A stretch of 64,000 nucleotides of DNA from CANLBN01 sp034111645. GTDB lineage: Bacteria > Pseudomonadota > Gammaproteobacteria > Pseudomonadales > Cellvibrionaceae. The stretch is from the NCBI GenBank assembly GCA_034111645.1, contig JAWUWW010000039.1, positions 62,001-126,000 on the forward strand. Reading direction: 5' to 3'. How positions within the stretch are numbered: the first letter of the stretch is position 1; every line of letters begins with the position of its first letter. Position numbers and translations under genes: made by a program. This document shows positions 43,793-52,407 of the stretch, in pieces. The notes below the pieces were generated by a model that ran no database searches, was not told where the DNA came from, and saw nothing but the letters and a program-made list of their open reading frames with translations.

Positions 43793-44033
43793 AAAAGTAT
43801 AAATAAAATCACTGACTCATGTTAAGACCTGTAAGCTTTCAATGTATTTATTATTTCCCCCCAGCTGTATCTTTGAATTTGTAAATGCCATGGACTATTC
43901 AATATCTAGTCTATACTTAGCTGATTAATAAATATAAAACCAAATCCATAAAGCAATTTAAAAAACAATAAGCGGTAGTAGCTGATTATATTAAATCGAC
44001 TATTTTCATCGTGAACGCTAAAGGTTGATGAAA

Positions 44034-45518
44034 ATGTCCGACACACCTGTCATTAACTGGATCGATAAGCTTAGCAAGGTCGATATGCCTGTGCTGTCAG
44101 CCATTATCCGAAGGTTGAATCAACTAACAGGAGATGATGATACGGAGGTAAACCAGCTAGCTGAGGTTGTTCTCAAAGATCCTCACCTTACATCTCAAAT
44201 TCTTCGTATTGCTAATACCGTACATTATAATGCACATGGAGGCAGTATAAATACTGTCAGTCGCGCGATTGTATTAATTGGCTTTGAGCGCGTGCGGTCT
44301 CTTTGCATATCTTTGTTGGTAATTGATTCCTTATTACGTAAAGAGCCAAGAGATAAATTATTAATAGTGATGTCTAAGGCTTTTCATTGTGCAGTTCAAG
44401 CAAGAGCAATTTATAAACAAGTAGGCGATCCAAAACAGCAGGAAGAAGTATTTGTCTCGGCTTTACTATATAACTTAGGCGAAATGGCTTTCTGGGCATA
44501 CGGTGGACAAACTGCCGATGAGTTGGATAAGGAACTACAAGCTTATTTGTCTAATGCCCCACATGCCAATACGACAGATTCAGCCAACCATTTAGCAGAA
44601 AAAAATTTAGGTTTAAATTTTAGGGCATTAACACAAGGTTTAGCTAAGGCTTGGAATTTAGGTAGTGTATTACAGGACTCTCTTTCAAGTGCTCAACCTG
44701 CGTCCTCTAAAAATAAAGTGTCTATTGCAAAAATAATCCGTCTTGCCAATGATCTTAGCCAGCTCGATAACCATGATTGGCGTTCAGATAAAAGAACAGC
44801 GATATTGCGAAAAGTTGTGGCATTAACAGGTTTATCCTTGTCTGATGTTTCACATCTAGTTGAAGACTCAGCCGATTCTGCGGCTGCAGTGGCATTAGAA
44901 TATGGTGCTGCAAAAGTGACTCACTTAATGCCTGATCACCGCAAGGTAATCGATAAGGCAGAGACTCCTGCAAAAATAACAATAATGAAAGCTGATACCA
45001 GTTTGCAGCTAAAAATTTTACGTGATTTGGTAAGTTCTATTAATGAAGGTGTCGATATCAATACTATTTTCCAAATGACTTTGGAAGGTATGCACCGAGG
45101 AATTGGCCTAGAGAGAGTAGTTTTGGCATTTTTTCAGGGAGATATGATTCGAGGCAAATATATTTTAGGCGAGCAAACAGAAAATTGGCGTGGCAAGTTT
45201 ACGTTTTCAGTGGCGAGTGAGGCGGCACCTACTATTTTCTCTGCAAACCTACATAGGCCCCAGCCTGTATGGATAAATAAAGCATTTATTGAAAGAAATG
45301 CGGAATTGTATGCAGCCTCGATGGTGCAACTGTTAGGTAAAGAGCCTTGCTTTATTGGAATCCTACATATTAATGATCGTAATGCGACACTATTTTATGC
45401 AGGTAGAGGGGCAACTAATGAGGCGTTAACAGAAGAGCACTTTGATGCCTTTAAGCATTTTTTAGCACAAGCTGAGACAAGTGTTCAAATAATCGCGAAT
45501 AAAAAAACTAAGAAATAA
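44034..45518 (+). CDS. HDOD domain protein with C-terminal GAF-like domain
   Basis: This 494-residue protein has an HDOD domain at about residues 10-210: LSAIIRRLNQLTGDDDTEVN, LAEVVLKDPHLTSQILRIAN and VSRAIVLIGFERVRSL. HDOD domains are degenerate HD domains without phosphodiesterase residues and act in signalling. The C-terminal 170 residues (LKILRDLVSSINEGVDINTI onward, with GMHRGIGLERVVLAFFQGD) look like a GAF domain. Start candidates are ATG 44028 and ATG 44034; AAAGG at 44020-44024 is nine bases before 44034 and only three before 44028. No neighbour tells its partner. Confidence 0.85.
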   Translation: MSDTPVINWIDKLSKVDMPVLSAIIRRLNQLTGDDDTEVNQLAEVVLKDPHLTSQILRIANTVHYNAHGGSINTVSRAIVLIGFERVRSLCISLLVIDSLLRKEPRDKLLIVMSKAFHCAVQARAIYKQVGDPKQQEEVFVSALLYNLGEMAFWAYGGQTADELDKELQAYLSNAPHANTTDSANHLAEKNLGLNFRALTQGLAKAWNLGSVLQDSLSSAQPASSKNKVSIAKIIRLANDLSQLDNHDWRSDKRTAILRKVVALTGLSLSDVSHLVEDSADSAAAVALEYGAAKVTHLMPDHRKVIDKAETPAKITIMKADTSLQLKILRDLVSSINEGVDINTIFQMTLEGMHRGIGLERVVLAFFQGDMIRGKYILGEQTENWRGKFTFSVASEAAPTIFSANLHRPQPVWINKAFIERNAELYAASMVQLLGKEPCFIGILHINDRNATLFYAGRGATNEALTEEHFDAFKHFLAQAETSVQIIANKKTKK

Positions 45519-45717
45519 CGAAGATGACTAACTTGGAGGCTAAATTGATTCAAGTGCAGTCTTCTAGTTCCTAATTTCGAGTGAGGATCTTGAAGCCATT
45601 TAAGGTTTGACCAGAGCTTATCAGTCTGATAGTCAGTTGCTTGCATAGATAATTAGTTGATCATGAATAAAACCACCATAATAAATGCTCCTGCAGACAT
45701 CTGACCCAGCAGTTAAT

Positions 45718-46743
45718 TTAGTTTGCAAACCAATGCCGGGTTCGATTAGCAAACCACACTAGTGATAGCATCACCGGCACTTCTACCAATACACCTACAA
45801 CGGTGGCTAATGCGGCTCCTGAATGCAACCCAAAAAGAGAAATAGCAACCGCTACAGCAAGTTCAAAAAAGTTTGATGTGCCTATTAAGCTCGCAGGTGC
45901 AGCCACGTTATGCGGAAGCTTGAGTCGTTTTGCAAAAAAATAAGCTAGCGCAAAAATACCATAAGTTTGAATCAATAACGGGATCGCAATCAAACCAATA
46001 AGCTGTGGTTTTTCAATAATGGTCTGTGCTTGAAAGCCAAATAACAGTATGACTGTTGCCAATAAACCTATGATTGACCAAGGCTTTAATTGTTTAACTA
46101 AGTTGTCTACGCTATTGCTATTCGATGATGCGCGTTTATTAAGTTTATTCCTGGTAAGTATGCCGGCAATCAGTGGTAATAAAACATATAACAGTACTGA
46201 GATAAGTAGAGTTTCCCAGGGCACTTGAATATCACTTACGCCTAACAAAAATGCTGTAATAGGCGCAAAAGCAAAGATCATGATTACATCGTTAATAGAG
46301 ACTTGAACTAGGGTGTAGTTGGCATCGCCCTTTGTAAGTTGGCTCCACACAAACACCATCGCTGTGCAGGGAGCAACGCCCAGTAAAATCATACCCGCAA
46401 TATACTCATTAGCCGATTGTGGATCGACTAGATCTGCAAACAATATTTTGAAAAACAACCAGCCTAAAGCTGCCATGGTAAAGGGTTTGATTAACCAATT
46501 TATCACTAATGTTAAGAATAAGCCTTTAGGTTTTTTACCCACATCTTTAATAGCGCTAAAGTCAATTTGTAGCATCATGGGGTAAATCATTAGCCAAATG
46601 AGTAAAGCCACGATTAAGTTCACATGTGCATACTCGAGCGTGGCAATAAGTTCAAAAAATTCTGGTGTTAATAGCCCCAAGCCAACGCCTGCGGCTATGC
46701 TTAAGCCTACCCATACCGACAAGTAGCGTTCAAATAAGCCCAT
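45718..46743 (-). CDS. acr3: Arsenite efflux transporter Acr3
   Basis: This 341-residue protein has about ten membrane helices and belongs to the ACR3 (BASS superfamily) arsenite permeases. The key cysteine is in LGVAPCTAMVFVWSQLTKGD, with the family motifs MIYPMMLQIDFSAIKDVGKK and GTSNFFELAVAVAISLFG. It exports arsenite using the proton motive force. It is the last gene of the arsR-arsC-acr3 operon, 54 bases after arsC. Confidence 0.95.
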   Translation of the reverse strand: MGLFERYLSVWVGLSIAAGVGLGLLTPEFFELIATLEYAHVNLIVALLIWLMIYPMMLQIDFSAIKDVGKKPKGLFLTLVINWLIKPFTMAALGWLFFKILFADLVDPQSANEYIAGMILLGVAPCTAMVFVWSQLTKGDANYTLVQVSINDVIMIFAFAPITAFLLGVSDIQVPWETLLISVLLYVLLPLIAGILTRNKLNKRASSNSNSVDNLVKQLKPWSIIGLLATVILLFGFQAQTIIEKPQLIGLIAIPLLIQTYGIFALAYFFAKRLKLPHNVAAPASLIGTSNFFELAVAVAISLFGLHSGAALATVVGVLVEVPVMLSLVWFANRTRHWFAN

Positions 46744-46797
46744 GGCTAAATTCCTTGGTCACGTTAAAAAATAGGTAACTGTGTTTTAACAAATACA

Positions 46798-47268
46798 TTA
46801 GCTTGCGCCTAATGTTAATAATATTTCACGCAGTGCTTGCTTATCGTAAGACTCAATTTGAAGTGATAAAAGTTGCTTAACACGCGTGATGTTTTCATCT
46901 ATACAGGCCTTAAAAGCCTGTTCGACTTCATCCTCACTGCCTATCATTTTACTAGGATCCGCAAGTCCCCAATGAACTTTTACGCTTGCGCCAAGCCAAA
47001 GTGGACAAGCTTCTCCAGCGGCTGAGTCACAAACTGTAATCACAATGTCTGGCGCAAAACCTTCTAGGTCATTCCAAGATTGGCTTATTAGATTGTCGGT
47101 TTTAATACCTGCCTGTTGAAGGTACTTAATAGATAGGGGATGCACTTGACCTGCCGGTTGACTGCCCGCACTTTTTGCAACTATCTTGCCGTTAGATAGA
47201 TGATTGGTAATAGCTTCCGATAAGATGCTGCGACAACGATTATGGGTACAGATATAAAGTATTTTCAA
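46798..47268 (-). CDS. arsC: Arsenate reductase ArsC (low-molecular-weight phosphatase type)
   Basis: This 156-residue enzyme reduces arsenate to arsenite. The P-loop is YICTHNRCRS (CX5R), and two later cysteines in VTVCDSAAGEACPLW complete the thiol relay. The low-molecular-weight phosphatase fold uses thioredoxin or glutaredoxin. The start is TTG 47268; AGGA lies seven bases upstream and no in-frame ATG exists before the conserved KILYICTHN. It sits between arsR and acr3. Confidence 0.93.
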   Translation of the reverse strand: MKILYICTHNRCRSILSEAITNHLSNGKIVAKSAGSQPAGQVHPLSIKYLQQAGIKTDNLISQSWNDLEGFAPDIVITVCDSAAGEACPLWLGASVKVHWGLADPSKMIGSEDEVEQAFKACIDENITRVKQLLSLQIESYDKQALREILLTLGAS

Positions 47269-47293
47269 ATGATATTCCTACGAATTAAAATGA

Positions 47294-47632
47294 TCAGCAG
47301 AGATCGCCACCTTGTGATAAATTTTTTAGTGCGGCATTAGAATAACTAGATGAAGAAGCTGCGGTAATTTCCAATACTTGACGTGCCCAATCTGGTAGCT
47401 TGGGACTTAGCCGATAATAGACCCAGCGGCCGCGTCGCTCACCTGTTAAAAGTTGCCCTTTGCGAAGTTGAGCTAAATGTCGCGATATTTTAGGCTGACT
47501 AAGCTTGAGGGCAACGACTAATTCACAAACACAAAGCTCTTCTTTAAGTGCAATAAGTAAAAGTGTCTTTAGTCGAGTATCGTCAGCTAAGCATTTATAA
47601 AAAAACAAAGGAGAAATCATAAAGTTGGCCAT
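47294..47632 (-). CDS. arsR: ArsR family arsenic-responsive repressor
   Basis: This 112-residue winged-helix repressor has the metalloregulatory ELCVCELVVAL motif in the DNA-binding region, whose cysteines bind arsenite, and the recognition helix SQPKISRHLAQLRKG. RRGRWVYYRLSP forms the wing. Start is ATG 47632 or the in-frame ATG 47620; neither has a clear ribosome binding site, so the mRNA may be nearly leaderless. A 9-bp inverted repeat three bases upstream is the probable operator. Confidence 0.93.
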   Translation of the reverse strand: MANFMISPLFFYKCLADDTRLKTLLLIALKEELCVCELVVALKLSQPKISRHLAQLRKGQLLTGERRGRWVYYRLSPKLPDWARQVLEITAASSSSYSNAALKNLSQGGDLC

Positions 47633-47634
47633 AA

Positions 47635-47658
47635 ATATATATGCAATATCATATATAT
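47635..47658. promoter_or_regulatory. Candidate ArsR operator
   Basis: ATATATATG (47635-47643) is the exact reverse complement of CATATATAT (47650-47658), with six bases between them. It lies directly upstream of the arsR start, where autorepression would act. ArsR sites are inverted repeats of about this size; binding is inferred. Confidence 0.5.
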
Positions 47659-48003
47659 GTTAATTCATATGTAAAGAAATAATTGAAGACAATTGCAGCT
47701 AGAGTCTTGAAGTGCCGAGAGCGCTAAGATTTTGTCAAAATATTATTATTGATCTTTTGATCGCATATGTTCAGTGAAGACTTGAATCGTTATAGATTAT
47801 ATTTCTCTGTGATAGCACCTTTCACTTCAAAAAAGCTAGTAAAATCCGTGGCTCACAGGAGAGTTTCTTTTTTTAAAAAAGGCAAAGATTACTTAAAGCA
47901 ACTGCTTTAGAGCTTAACTTTAGTGATGAAAATAAAAATAACAATTGAGTTCAGGAATAGGTAGAATATTTTACAAGCTTGATTAAGCCTAGATAAATAA
48001 AGA

Positions 48004-48012
48004 TGCTATAAT
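48004..48012 (+). promoter_or_regulatory. Extended -10 promoter element upstream of maeA
   Basis: TGCTATAAT is a perfect extended -10 sequence (TGn followed by TATAAT). A transcript from it would start near 48019 and give a leader of about 290 bases before maeA, containing the hairpin CTATCAA (48114-48120) with TTGATAG (48126-48132). No good -35 box is seen at the right distance. Confidence 0.4.
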
Positions 48013-48309
48013 TGCGTGGATATATAGCCGCCACTGGTCGTCACCACCTAAATCAAATATTGCCAATATTCGCCTGCTCATTTTAGACTGAACGCTAAAA
48101 ACGGGGGCTGCTGCTATCAACTATTTTGATAGGTTAGAATAAGGCGGTGTCTGTTAGTCTACTTATGATAACGACAGGACATCAGTTATGGCAAAAAATG
48201 ATATGGCTAGGCATTAGCACCATAGTAATGCAAATACATAAGCATCAAATTAAAGGCATTTAAAAGTTATCTTTGATCTCAATACAACGTTTAACAGGAC
48301 ACAATATTA

Positions 48310-50004
48310 ATGAATGACTCAGCTATAAAAAGTGCACTTTATATTCCTTACTCGGGGCCATCATTGTTAGAGGCGCCGCTGCTTAATAAGGGCAGTGCCT
48401 TTAGTGCGCAAGAGCGAGTTACCTTTAATTTGACCGGTTTAATTCCGCCTCGATATGAGTCTATTGAAGAGCAGGTCGAGCGCGCCTATATGCAGTATTC
48501 TAGTTTTGATCAGCCTATCAATAAGCATATTTATTTACGAGCCATTCAAGATAATAACGAGACTCTTTATTATCGTTTGATAAAAGAACACATTGATGAA
48601 ATGTTGCCAATTATTTATACCCCCACGGTTGGTGATGCTTGTGAACAGTTTTCGGATATTTATCGAAGTTCACGCGGGCTCTTTATCTCTTATTCCGAGC
48701 GCCATCAAATGGATGATATCTTGCGTAATGCGACTAAACGCAAGGTAAAAGTTATTGTTGTCACCGACGGCGAGCGTATCTTGGGCTTAGGTGATCAGGG
48801 TATCGGTGGCATGGGTATCCCCATTGGTAAGTTGTCTTTGTATACCGCATGTGGAGGTATAAGCCCTGCTTACACCTTGCCGGTCATGTTAGATGTAGGC
48901 ACAAATAATGAGAAATTACTGGCCGATCCAATGTACATGGGGGCGCGGCATAAGCGTATAGGCCAAGTCGAATACGACGAATTTGTGGATATGTTTATCA
49001 CTGCAGTGCAGCGACGCTGGCCCGAAGCAATGGTGCAATTTGAAGATTTTGCTCAGCCAAATGCTATGCCAATATTAGAGCGATACAGGAATAAGATTTG
49101 TTGCTTTAATGATGACATTCAAGGCACTGCTGCAGTTACAGTAGGAACTATTTTGGCGGCTTGCAAGAGTAAAAATAGTAAGATTTCTGAGCAGCGGGTG
49201 GCCTTTGTCGGTGCCGGTTCGGCTGGCTGTGGAATAGCGGAAATGATTATTAAGCAAATGTGTAGCGAGGGTATTTCTGAGAGCCAAGCTCGGAGTCAGG
49301 TATTTATGCTAGACCGCTTTGGTTTGCTGACCGAGGGCATGCAAGGTCTGCGCGATTTCCAACAGCGCTTAGTTCAGCCTAAGAAAAGTGTGGATAGTTG
49401 GTCTTTTAGTGGTGAGTATGCATCTTTGTTAGATGTTATTAACTGCGCTAAGCCAGATATTTTGATTGGTGTTTCTGGTCAAGCAGGTCTGTTTAGCGAG
49501 CTAGTAATCCGCAGTATGAAAAAGCATTGTGAGCTGCCAATTATATTCCCTTTAAGCAATCCATCAAGGCAAGTAGAGGCGACACCTGCGCAGGTGATTG
49601 AATGGACAGACGGCAAGGTTATCATTGCCACTGGCAGCCCATTTAAACCGGTAGAATATAACGATAAGACTTATCCGATTGCACAATGTAACAACAGTTA
49701 TATATTTCCGGGTATAGGCCTTGGGGTAATTGTATCTAAGGCTAGCCTGATCAGTGATGCCATGCTAATGGTCACTAGCGCTACCTTGGCAGAAGCTTCG
49801 CCACTGGCTAAAAATGGTGCGGGAGAGTTGTTGCCAGCCATAAAAGATATTGCCGGTTTAAGTAAAAAAATTGCTTTTCAAGTTGCTAAAATGGCGATGC
49901 AAGAAGGTCTAGCTTTGGAGGTCGCTGATGAAGTTATTCATGAGCGGATTGAGAAAAATTTCTGGCTACCAGAATATCGACCTTATAGACGAGTTAGCTT
50001 GTAG
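48310..50004 (+). CDS. maeA: NAD-dependent malic enzyme (MaeA/SfcA type)
   Basis: This 564-residue enzyme oxidatively decarboxylates malate to pyruvate. It has the malic enzyme N-terminal segment LPIIYTPTVGDACEQFSDIY, the catalytic region RILGLGDQGIGGMGIPIGKL, KICCFNDDIQGTAAVTVGTI with the metal-binding Asp pair, and the dinucleotide site FVGAGSAGCGIAEMI. Length and LTGLIPPRYESIEEQVERAY match Escherichia coli MaeA. AGGA precedes ATG 48310. It stands alone with long flanks. Confidence 0.96.
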   Translation: MNDSAIKSALYIPYSGPSLLEAPLLNKGSAFSAQERVTFNLTGLIPPRYESIEEQVERAYMQYSSFDQPINKHIYLRAIQDNNETLYYRLIKEHIDEMLPIIYTPTVGDACEQFSDIYRSSRGLFISYSERHQMDDILRNATKRKVKVIVVTDGERILGLGDQGIGGMGIPIGKLSLYTACGGISPAYTLPVMLDVGTNNEKLLADPMYMGARHKRIGQVEYDEFVDMFITAVQRRWPEAMVQFEDFAQPNAMPILERYRNKICCFNDDIQGTAAVTVGTILAACKSKNSKISEQRVAFVGAGSAGCGIAEMIIKQMCSEGISESQARSQVFMLDRFGLLTEGMQGLRDFQQRLVQPKKSVDSWSFSGEYASLLDVINCAKPDILIGVSGQAGLFSELVIRSMKKHCELPIIFPLSNPSRQVEATPAQVIEWTDGKVIIATGSPFKPVEYNDKTYPIAQCNNSYIFPGIGLGVIVSKASLISDAMLMVTSATLAEASPLAKNGAGELLPAIKDIAGLSKKIAFQVAKMAMQEGLALEVADEVIHERIEKNFWLPEYRPYRRVSL

Positions 50005-50051
50005 GTCGTTAAAAGCTAAAAATTCTGTGATTTTCTGGGGGGGGTTAAAAG

Positions 50052-50073
50052 CAGGCAATTAAGCTGTTGCCTG
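50052..50073 (+). terminator. Probable terminator hairpin of maeA
   Basis: CAGGCAA (50052-50058) pairs perfectly with TTGCCTG (50067-50073) around an 8-base loop, followed by the T-rich ATTCTATATTT. It lies 48 bases after the maeA stop. An unusual run of eight G lies just before it (50037-50044). Confidence 0.5.
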
Positions 50074-50221
50074 ATTCTATATTTACTTAGCAAGCCACCT
50101 TAATTACAGGTGATAGATGGCATAAGTATAAGATTTATTACACAAGTGAATCTTCTTAACTATACTTAATTTTTAAATAGCTAAATCTTTTAACAACTCA
50201 TAAGTCTAGTGCACGAGAGCG

Positions 50222-50590
50222 ATGATGAATACACTGTTAAAGAGTTTTATAGTCTTAATCATATTCACACTGCCTACTCATGCATTTGCGATCGGCGCTC
50301 TGGCAATTGATAGTAATCAAGGTGCGCGTTTCGGCTTCGCATACGACCATGCTTCTATCAATGATGCAGAAAGTAGAGCGCTAAATGAATGCGGTAATGG
50401 CTGCCAAGTAGTAAAAACTTTTACGAGTGGTTGCGCAGCCTATGCAGCCGATCAAGCTGATGGCAGTTCAATTTATGGATGGGGGACTGGCTCAAATCCA
50501 AATTATGCTCAAAGCAACGCGCTAAACTACTGTCGAAATTATGGTGGGTCACAGTGTATAGTCAGATCGTGGGGTTGCAACTCTAACTAA
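50222..50590 (+). CDS. Secreted DUF4189 family protein
   Basis: This 122-residue protein has a typical signal peptide (cleavage near THAFA, about residue 22) and a mature domain of the DUF4189 type: GARFGFAYDHASINDAESRA, CGNGCQVVKTFTSGCAAYAA and YGWGTGSNPNYAQSNALNYC. Six cysteines suggest three disulfides. The family has no assigned function. An in-frame ATG at 50225 is an equally good start. It stands alone between maeA and hisF. Confidence 0.75.
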   Translation: MMNTLLKSFIVLIIFTLPTHAFAIGALAIDSNQGARFGFAYDHASINDAESRALNECGNGCQVVKTFTSGCAAYAADQADGSSIYGWGTGSNPNYAQSNALNYCRNYGGSQCIVRSWGCNSN

Positions 50591-50991
50591 GGCCAAAAAG
50601 TATCCTAGTAAGCGCTTCGACAAATATTAAATGAGGTTCTCGTCCAATAATTATTGCTAAATCAAGCGGTAATTGTGATATTTCTGAGCTTTTTTGATTT
50701 GGGTGCGGGTAGTTAATCTGTTGATTATCTAAGCTTTTCGTTTACTGCGTCACCTTAAACAAGGACTTCAAATTAAACTTTTGAACCGAGTTTTGGAATG
50801 CTCTGTCGTCATTTAGTAAGTTGTTCTCTAGTAATTGACGTAATAAAAACTGCAAACCTCAAATTTAATAAAACATCACCTTATAGATTCAATCTATGTC
50901 GTTAAGTAATGTTTATAAAATACTAAAAGTTAGATAATACTTGCTCTCAAACAGCTGTATAATCACCCCTTTTTTATTAATGAGAAAGTAA
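50591..50991. other. Intergenic region with hisF promoter
   Basis: This 401-base region holds a perfect TATAAT at 50958-50963 about 30 bases before the hisF start, at the right distance for a short leader, and a perfect 7-1-7 palindrome ATAGATT-C-AATCTAT at 50883-50897. It shows that hisF has its own promoter here. No small gene is evident. Confidence 0.45.
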
Positions 50992-51768
50992 ATGGGCCTC
51001 GCTAAACGAATTATTCCTTGTCTAGATGTTGATTGTGGTCGCGTCGTTAAAGGTGTCCAGTTTGTTGATATCCGCGATGCTGGTGATCCTGTAGAAATTG
51101 CTAAACGATATGATCAACAAGGCGCTGATGAAATCACATTTTTAGATATTACCGCCACTCATGAAGGCAGAGAGACAACGGTTCATACAGTCGAGGCAAT
51201 TGCTTCGGAAGTGTTCATTCCGCTCACGGTTGGTGGTGGCATTCGGACACTCAATGATATTCGCACAATGCTTAATGCCGGTGCTGATAAGGTAGGTATA
51301 AATTCTGCCGCTGTATTTAATCCTGAATTTGTTAAAGAGGCTTCCGATCGTTTTGGTGCGCAATGTATTGTTGTGGCTATAGACGCTAAAAAAGTCAGTG
51401 TTGAAGGCGAGCTAAATCGTTGGGAGATATATACTCATGGTGGCCGTAAAGCAACCGGTATTGATGCTGTTGAATGGGCCATAAAAATGACCAACTATGG
51501 AGCCGGCGAGATATTATTAACAAGTATGGATAAAGACGGCACTAAGGATGGCTTCGATTTAGCACTGACGCGCTCTATTAGTGATGCCATCTCAATTCCT
51601 GTGATTGCATCAGGTGGCGTCGGAAACTTACAGCATTTAGCTGATGGCGTAACAATTGGGGGTGCTGACGCAGTTTTAGCGGCAAGTATTTTTCATTTTG
51701 CTGAATATAGTGTGCAGCAAGCAAAGGAATTTATGCGCAAGCAAGGTATTGAAGTCAGACTTGATTAG
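50992..51768 (+). CDS. hisF: Imidazole glycerol phosphate synthase cyclase subunit HisF
   Basis: This 258-residue TIM barrel makes imidazole glycerol phosphate and AICAR from PRFAR and ammonia supplied by HisH. The catalytic Asp residues are in RIIPCLDVDCGRVVKGVQF and LTSMDKDGTKDGFDL; the phosphate sites are LTVGGGIRTL and VIASGGVGNL. It lies about 28.8 kb from hisA, its usual neighbour, and has its own -10 element. Confidence 0.97.
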   Translation: MGLAKRIIPCLDVDCGRVVKGVQFVDIRDAGDPVEIAKRYDQQGADEITFLDITATHEGRETTVHTVEAIASEVFIPLTVGGGIRTLNDIRTMLNAGADKVGINSAAVFNPEFVKEASDRFGAQCIVVAIDAKKVSVEGELNRWEIYTHGGRKATGIDAVEWAIKMTNYGAGEILLTSMDKDGTKDGFDLALTRSISDAISIPVIASGGVGNLQHLADGVTIGGADAVLAASIFHFAEYSVQQAKEFMRKQGIEVRLD

Positions 51769-51861
51769 CCTCTTCAAAAACTAGTTATGAGTATAGGGGT
51801 TAACGGATAGAGATGTATTGTAAAAGTAATAGCTAGGTAAATAAAGAACGATAGGTTGTGG

Positions 51862-51885
51862 GCTTTGAATTTTCAAATTCAAAGC
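51862..51885. terminator. Perfect hairpin between convergent hisF and a DUF6316-like gene
   Basis: GCTTTGAATT (51862-51871) pairs perfectly with AATTCAAAGC (51876-51885) around a TTCA loop; one further base pair could form. It lies between convergent genes, about 93 bases after hisF, so it may end transcription from both sides although no T-tract follows. Confidence 0.45.
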
Positions 51886-51937
51886 TGCCAAGTTGTGTAA
51901 AGCCGCCTTAATAATTAAGTGTTGCTTGTACTATTGC

Positions 51938-52174
51938 TTAAGCAGCTTTAGTCGCGTATTTGCTAATTCTATCAACCACTTTCTTCTCGGCTGTATTCAA
52001 GAAATCAATAAAGCTGTTGATACCGTTATCTGCATCTGATTCGCTATCATATGGACCAATGTCCATGCCTTCGCGAGTTCTAAAGTACCAGTAGTTATGC
52101 TGGGTAAACAGACGCTCGGAGCGATCTTGTGGTGTTTTACCTTCACCTTTACGGCTTAATTTTGGATTACTCAC
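51938..52174 (-). CDS. Small DUF6316-like protein
   Basis: This 78-residue soluble protein has SERLFTQHNYWYFRTREGMD followed by IGPYDSESDADNGINSFIDF, a pattern I associate with DUF6316 proteins of Pseudomonas-like bacteria; the family assignment is from memory. Function is unknown. The start is GTG 52174 with a strong GGAGG six bases upstream. That ribosome binding site lies in a small palindrome, CACCT-TGG-AGGTG on the coding strand (52179-52191), which could hide it. Confidence 0.65.
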   Translation of the reverse strand: MSNPKLSRKGEGKTPQDRSERLFTQHNYWYFRTREGMDIGPYDSESDADNGINSFIDFLNTAEKKVVDRISKYATKAA

Positions 52175-52407
52175 GTTACACCTCCAAGGTGCTTAGGGTT
52201 TTAATCAATTGAAATATATACATCCTGCATCAATTATTCCCTTAAATCTTTGATGCTTTATCAATAAATAGAAGCTAAATCTATGGTAACAATAGTCTAA
52301 ACGTTGTTCAATTGTATCACAAAACTTTTAAAAGATGATAGGTGGTTGAGGAAATCCGACAAATGGCAGCATTTGTAAAGGCAATAATGTAGGAGTTGTA
52401 GGGCGAG

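Larger units (their letters stand above)
47633..48309. other. Long intergenic region between arsR and maeA
   Basis: This 677-base region is the longest without a gene apart from the BLUF area. It holds the ars operator candidate (47635-47658), a possible 47-codon frame at 47767-47910 (basic, no ribosome binding site, not called as a gene), an extended -10 element at 48004-48012 and a hairpin at 48114-48132. AT-rich low-complexity sequence fills much of the rest. Confidence 0.4.

Noticed and set aside
45619..45631. Palindrome TATCAG-T-CTGATA between convergent genes
   Set aside because: Only 13 bases, no T-tract and no partner site; may be chance.
47767..47910. 47-codon basic frame upstream of maeA
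   Set aside because: It starts at ATG and is open, but has no ribosome binding site, no recognisable motif and lies in AT-rich sequence; too weak to call.
50037..50044. Run of eight G after maeA
   Set aside because: A single homopolymer next to the terminator hairpin; no G-quadruplex repeats, so no functional claim.
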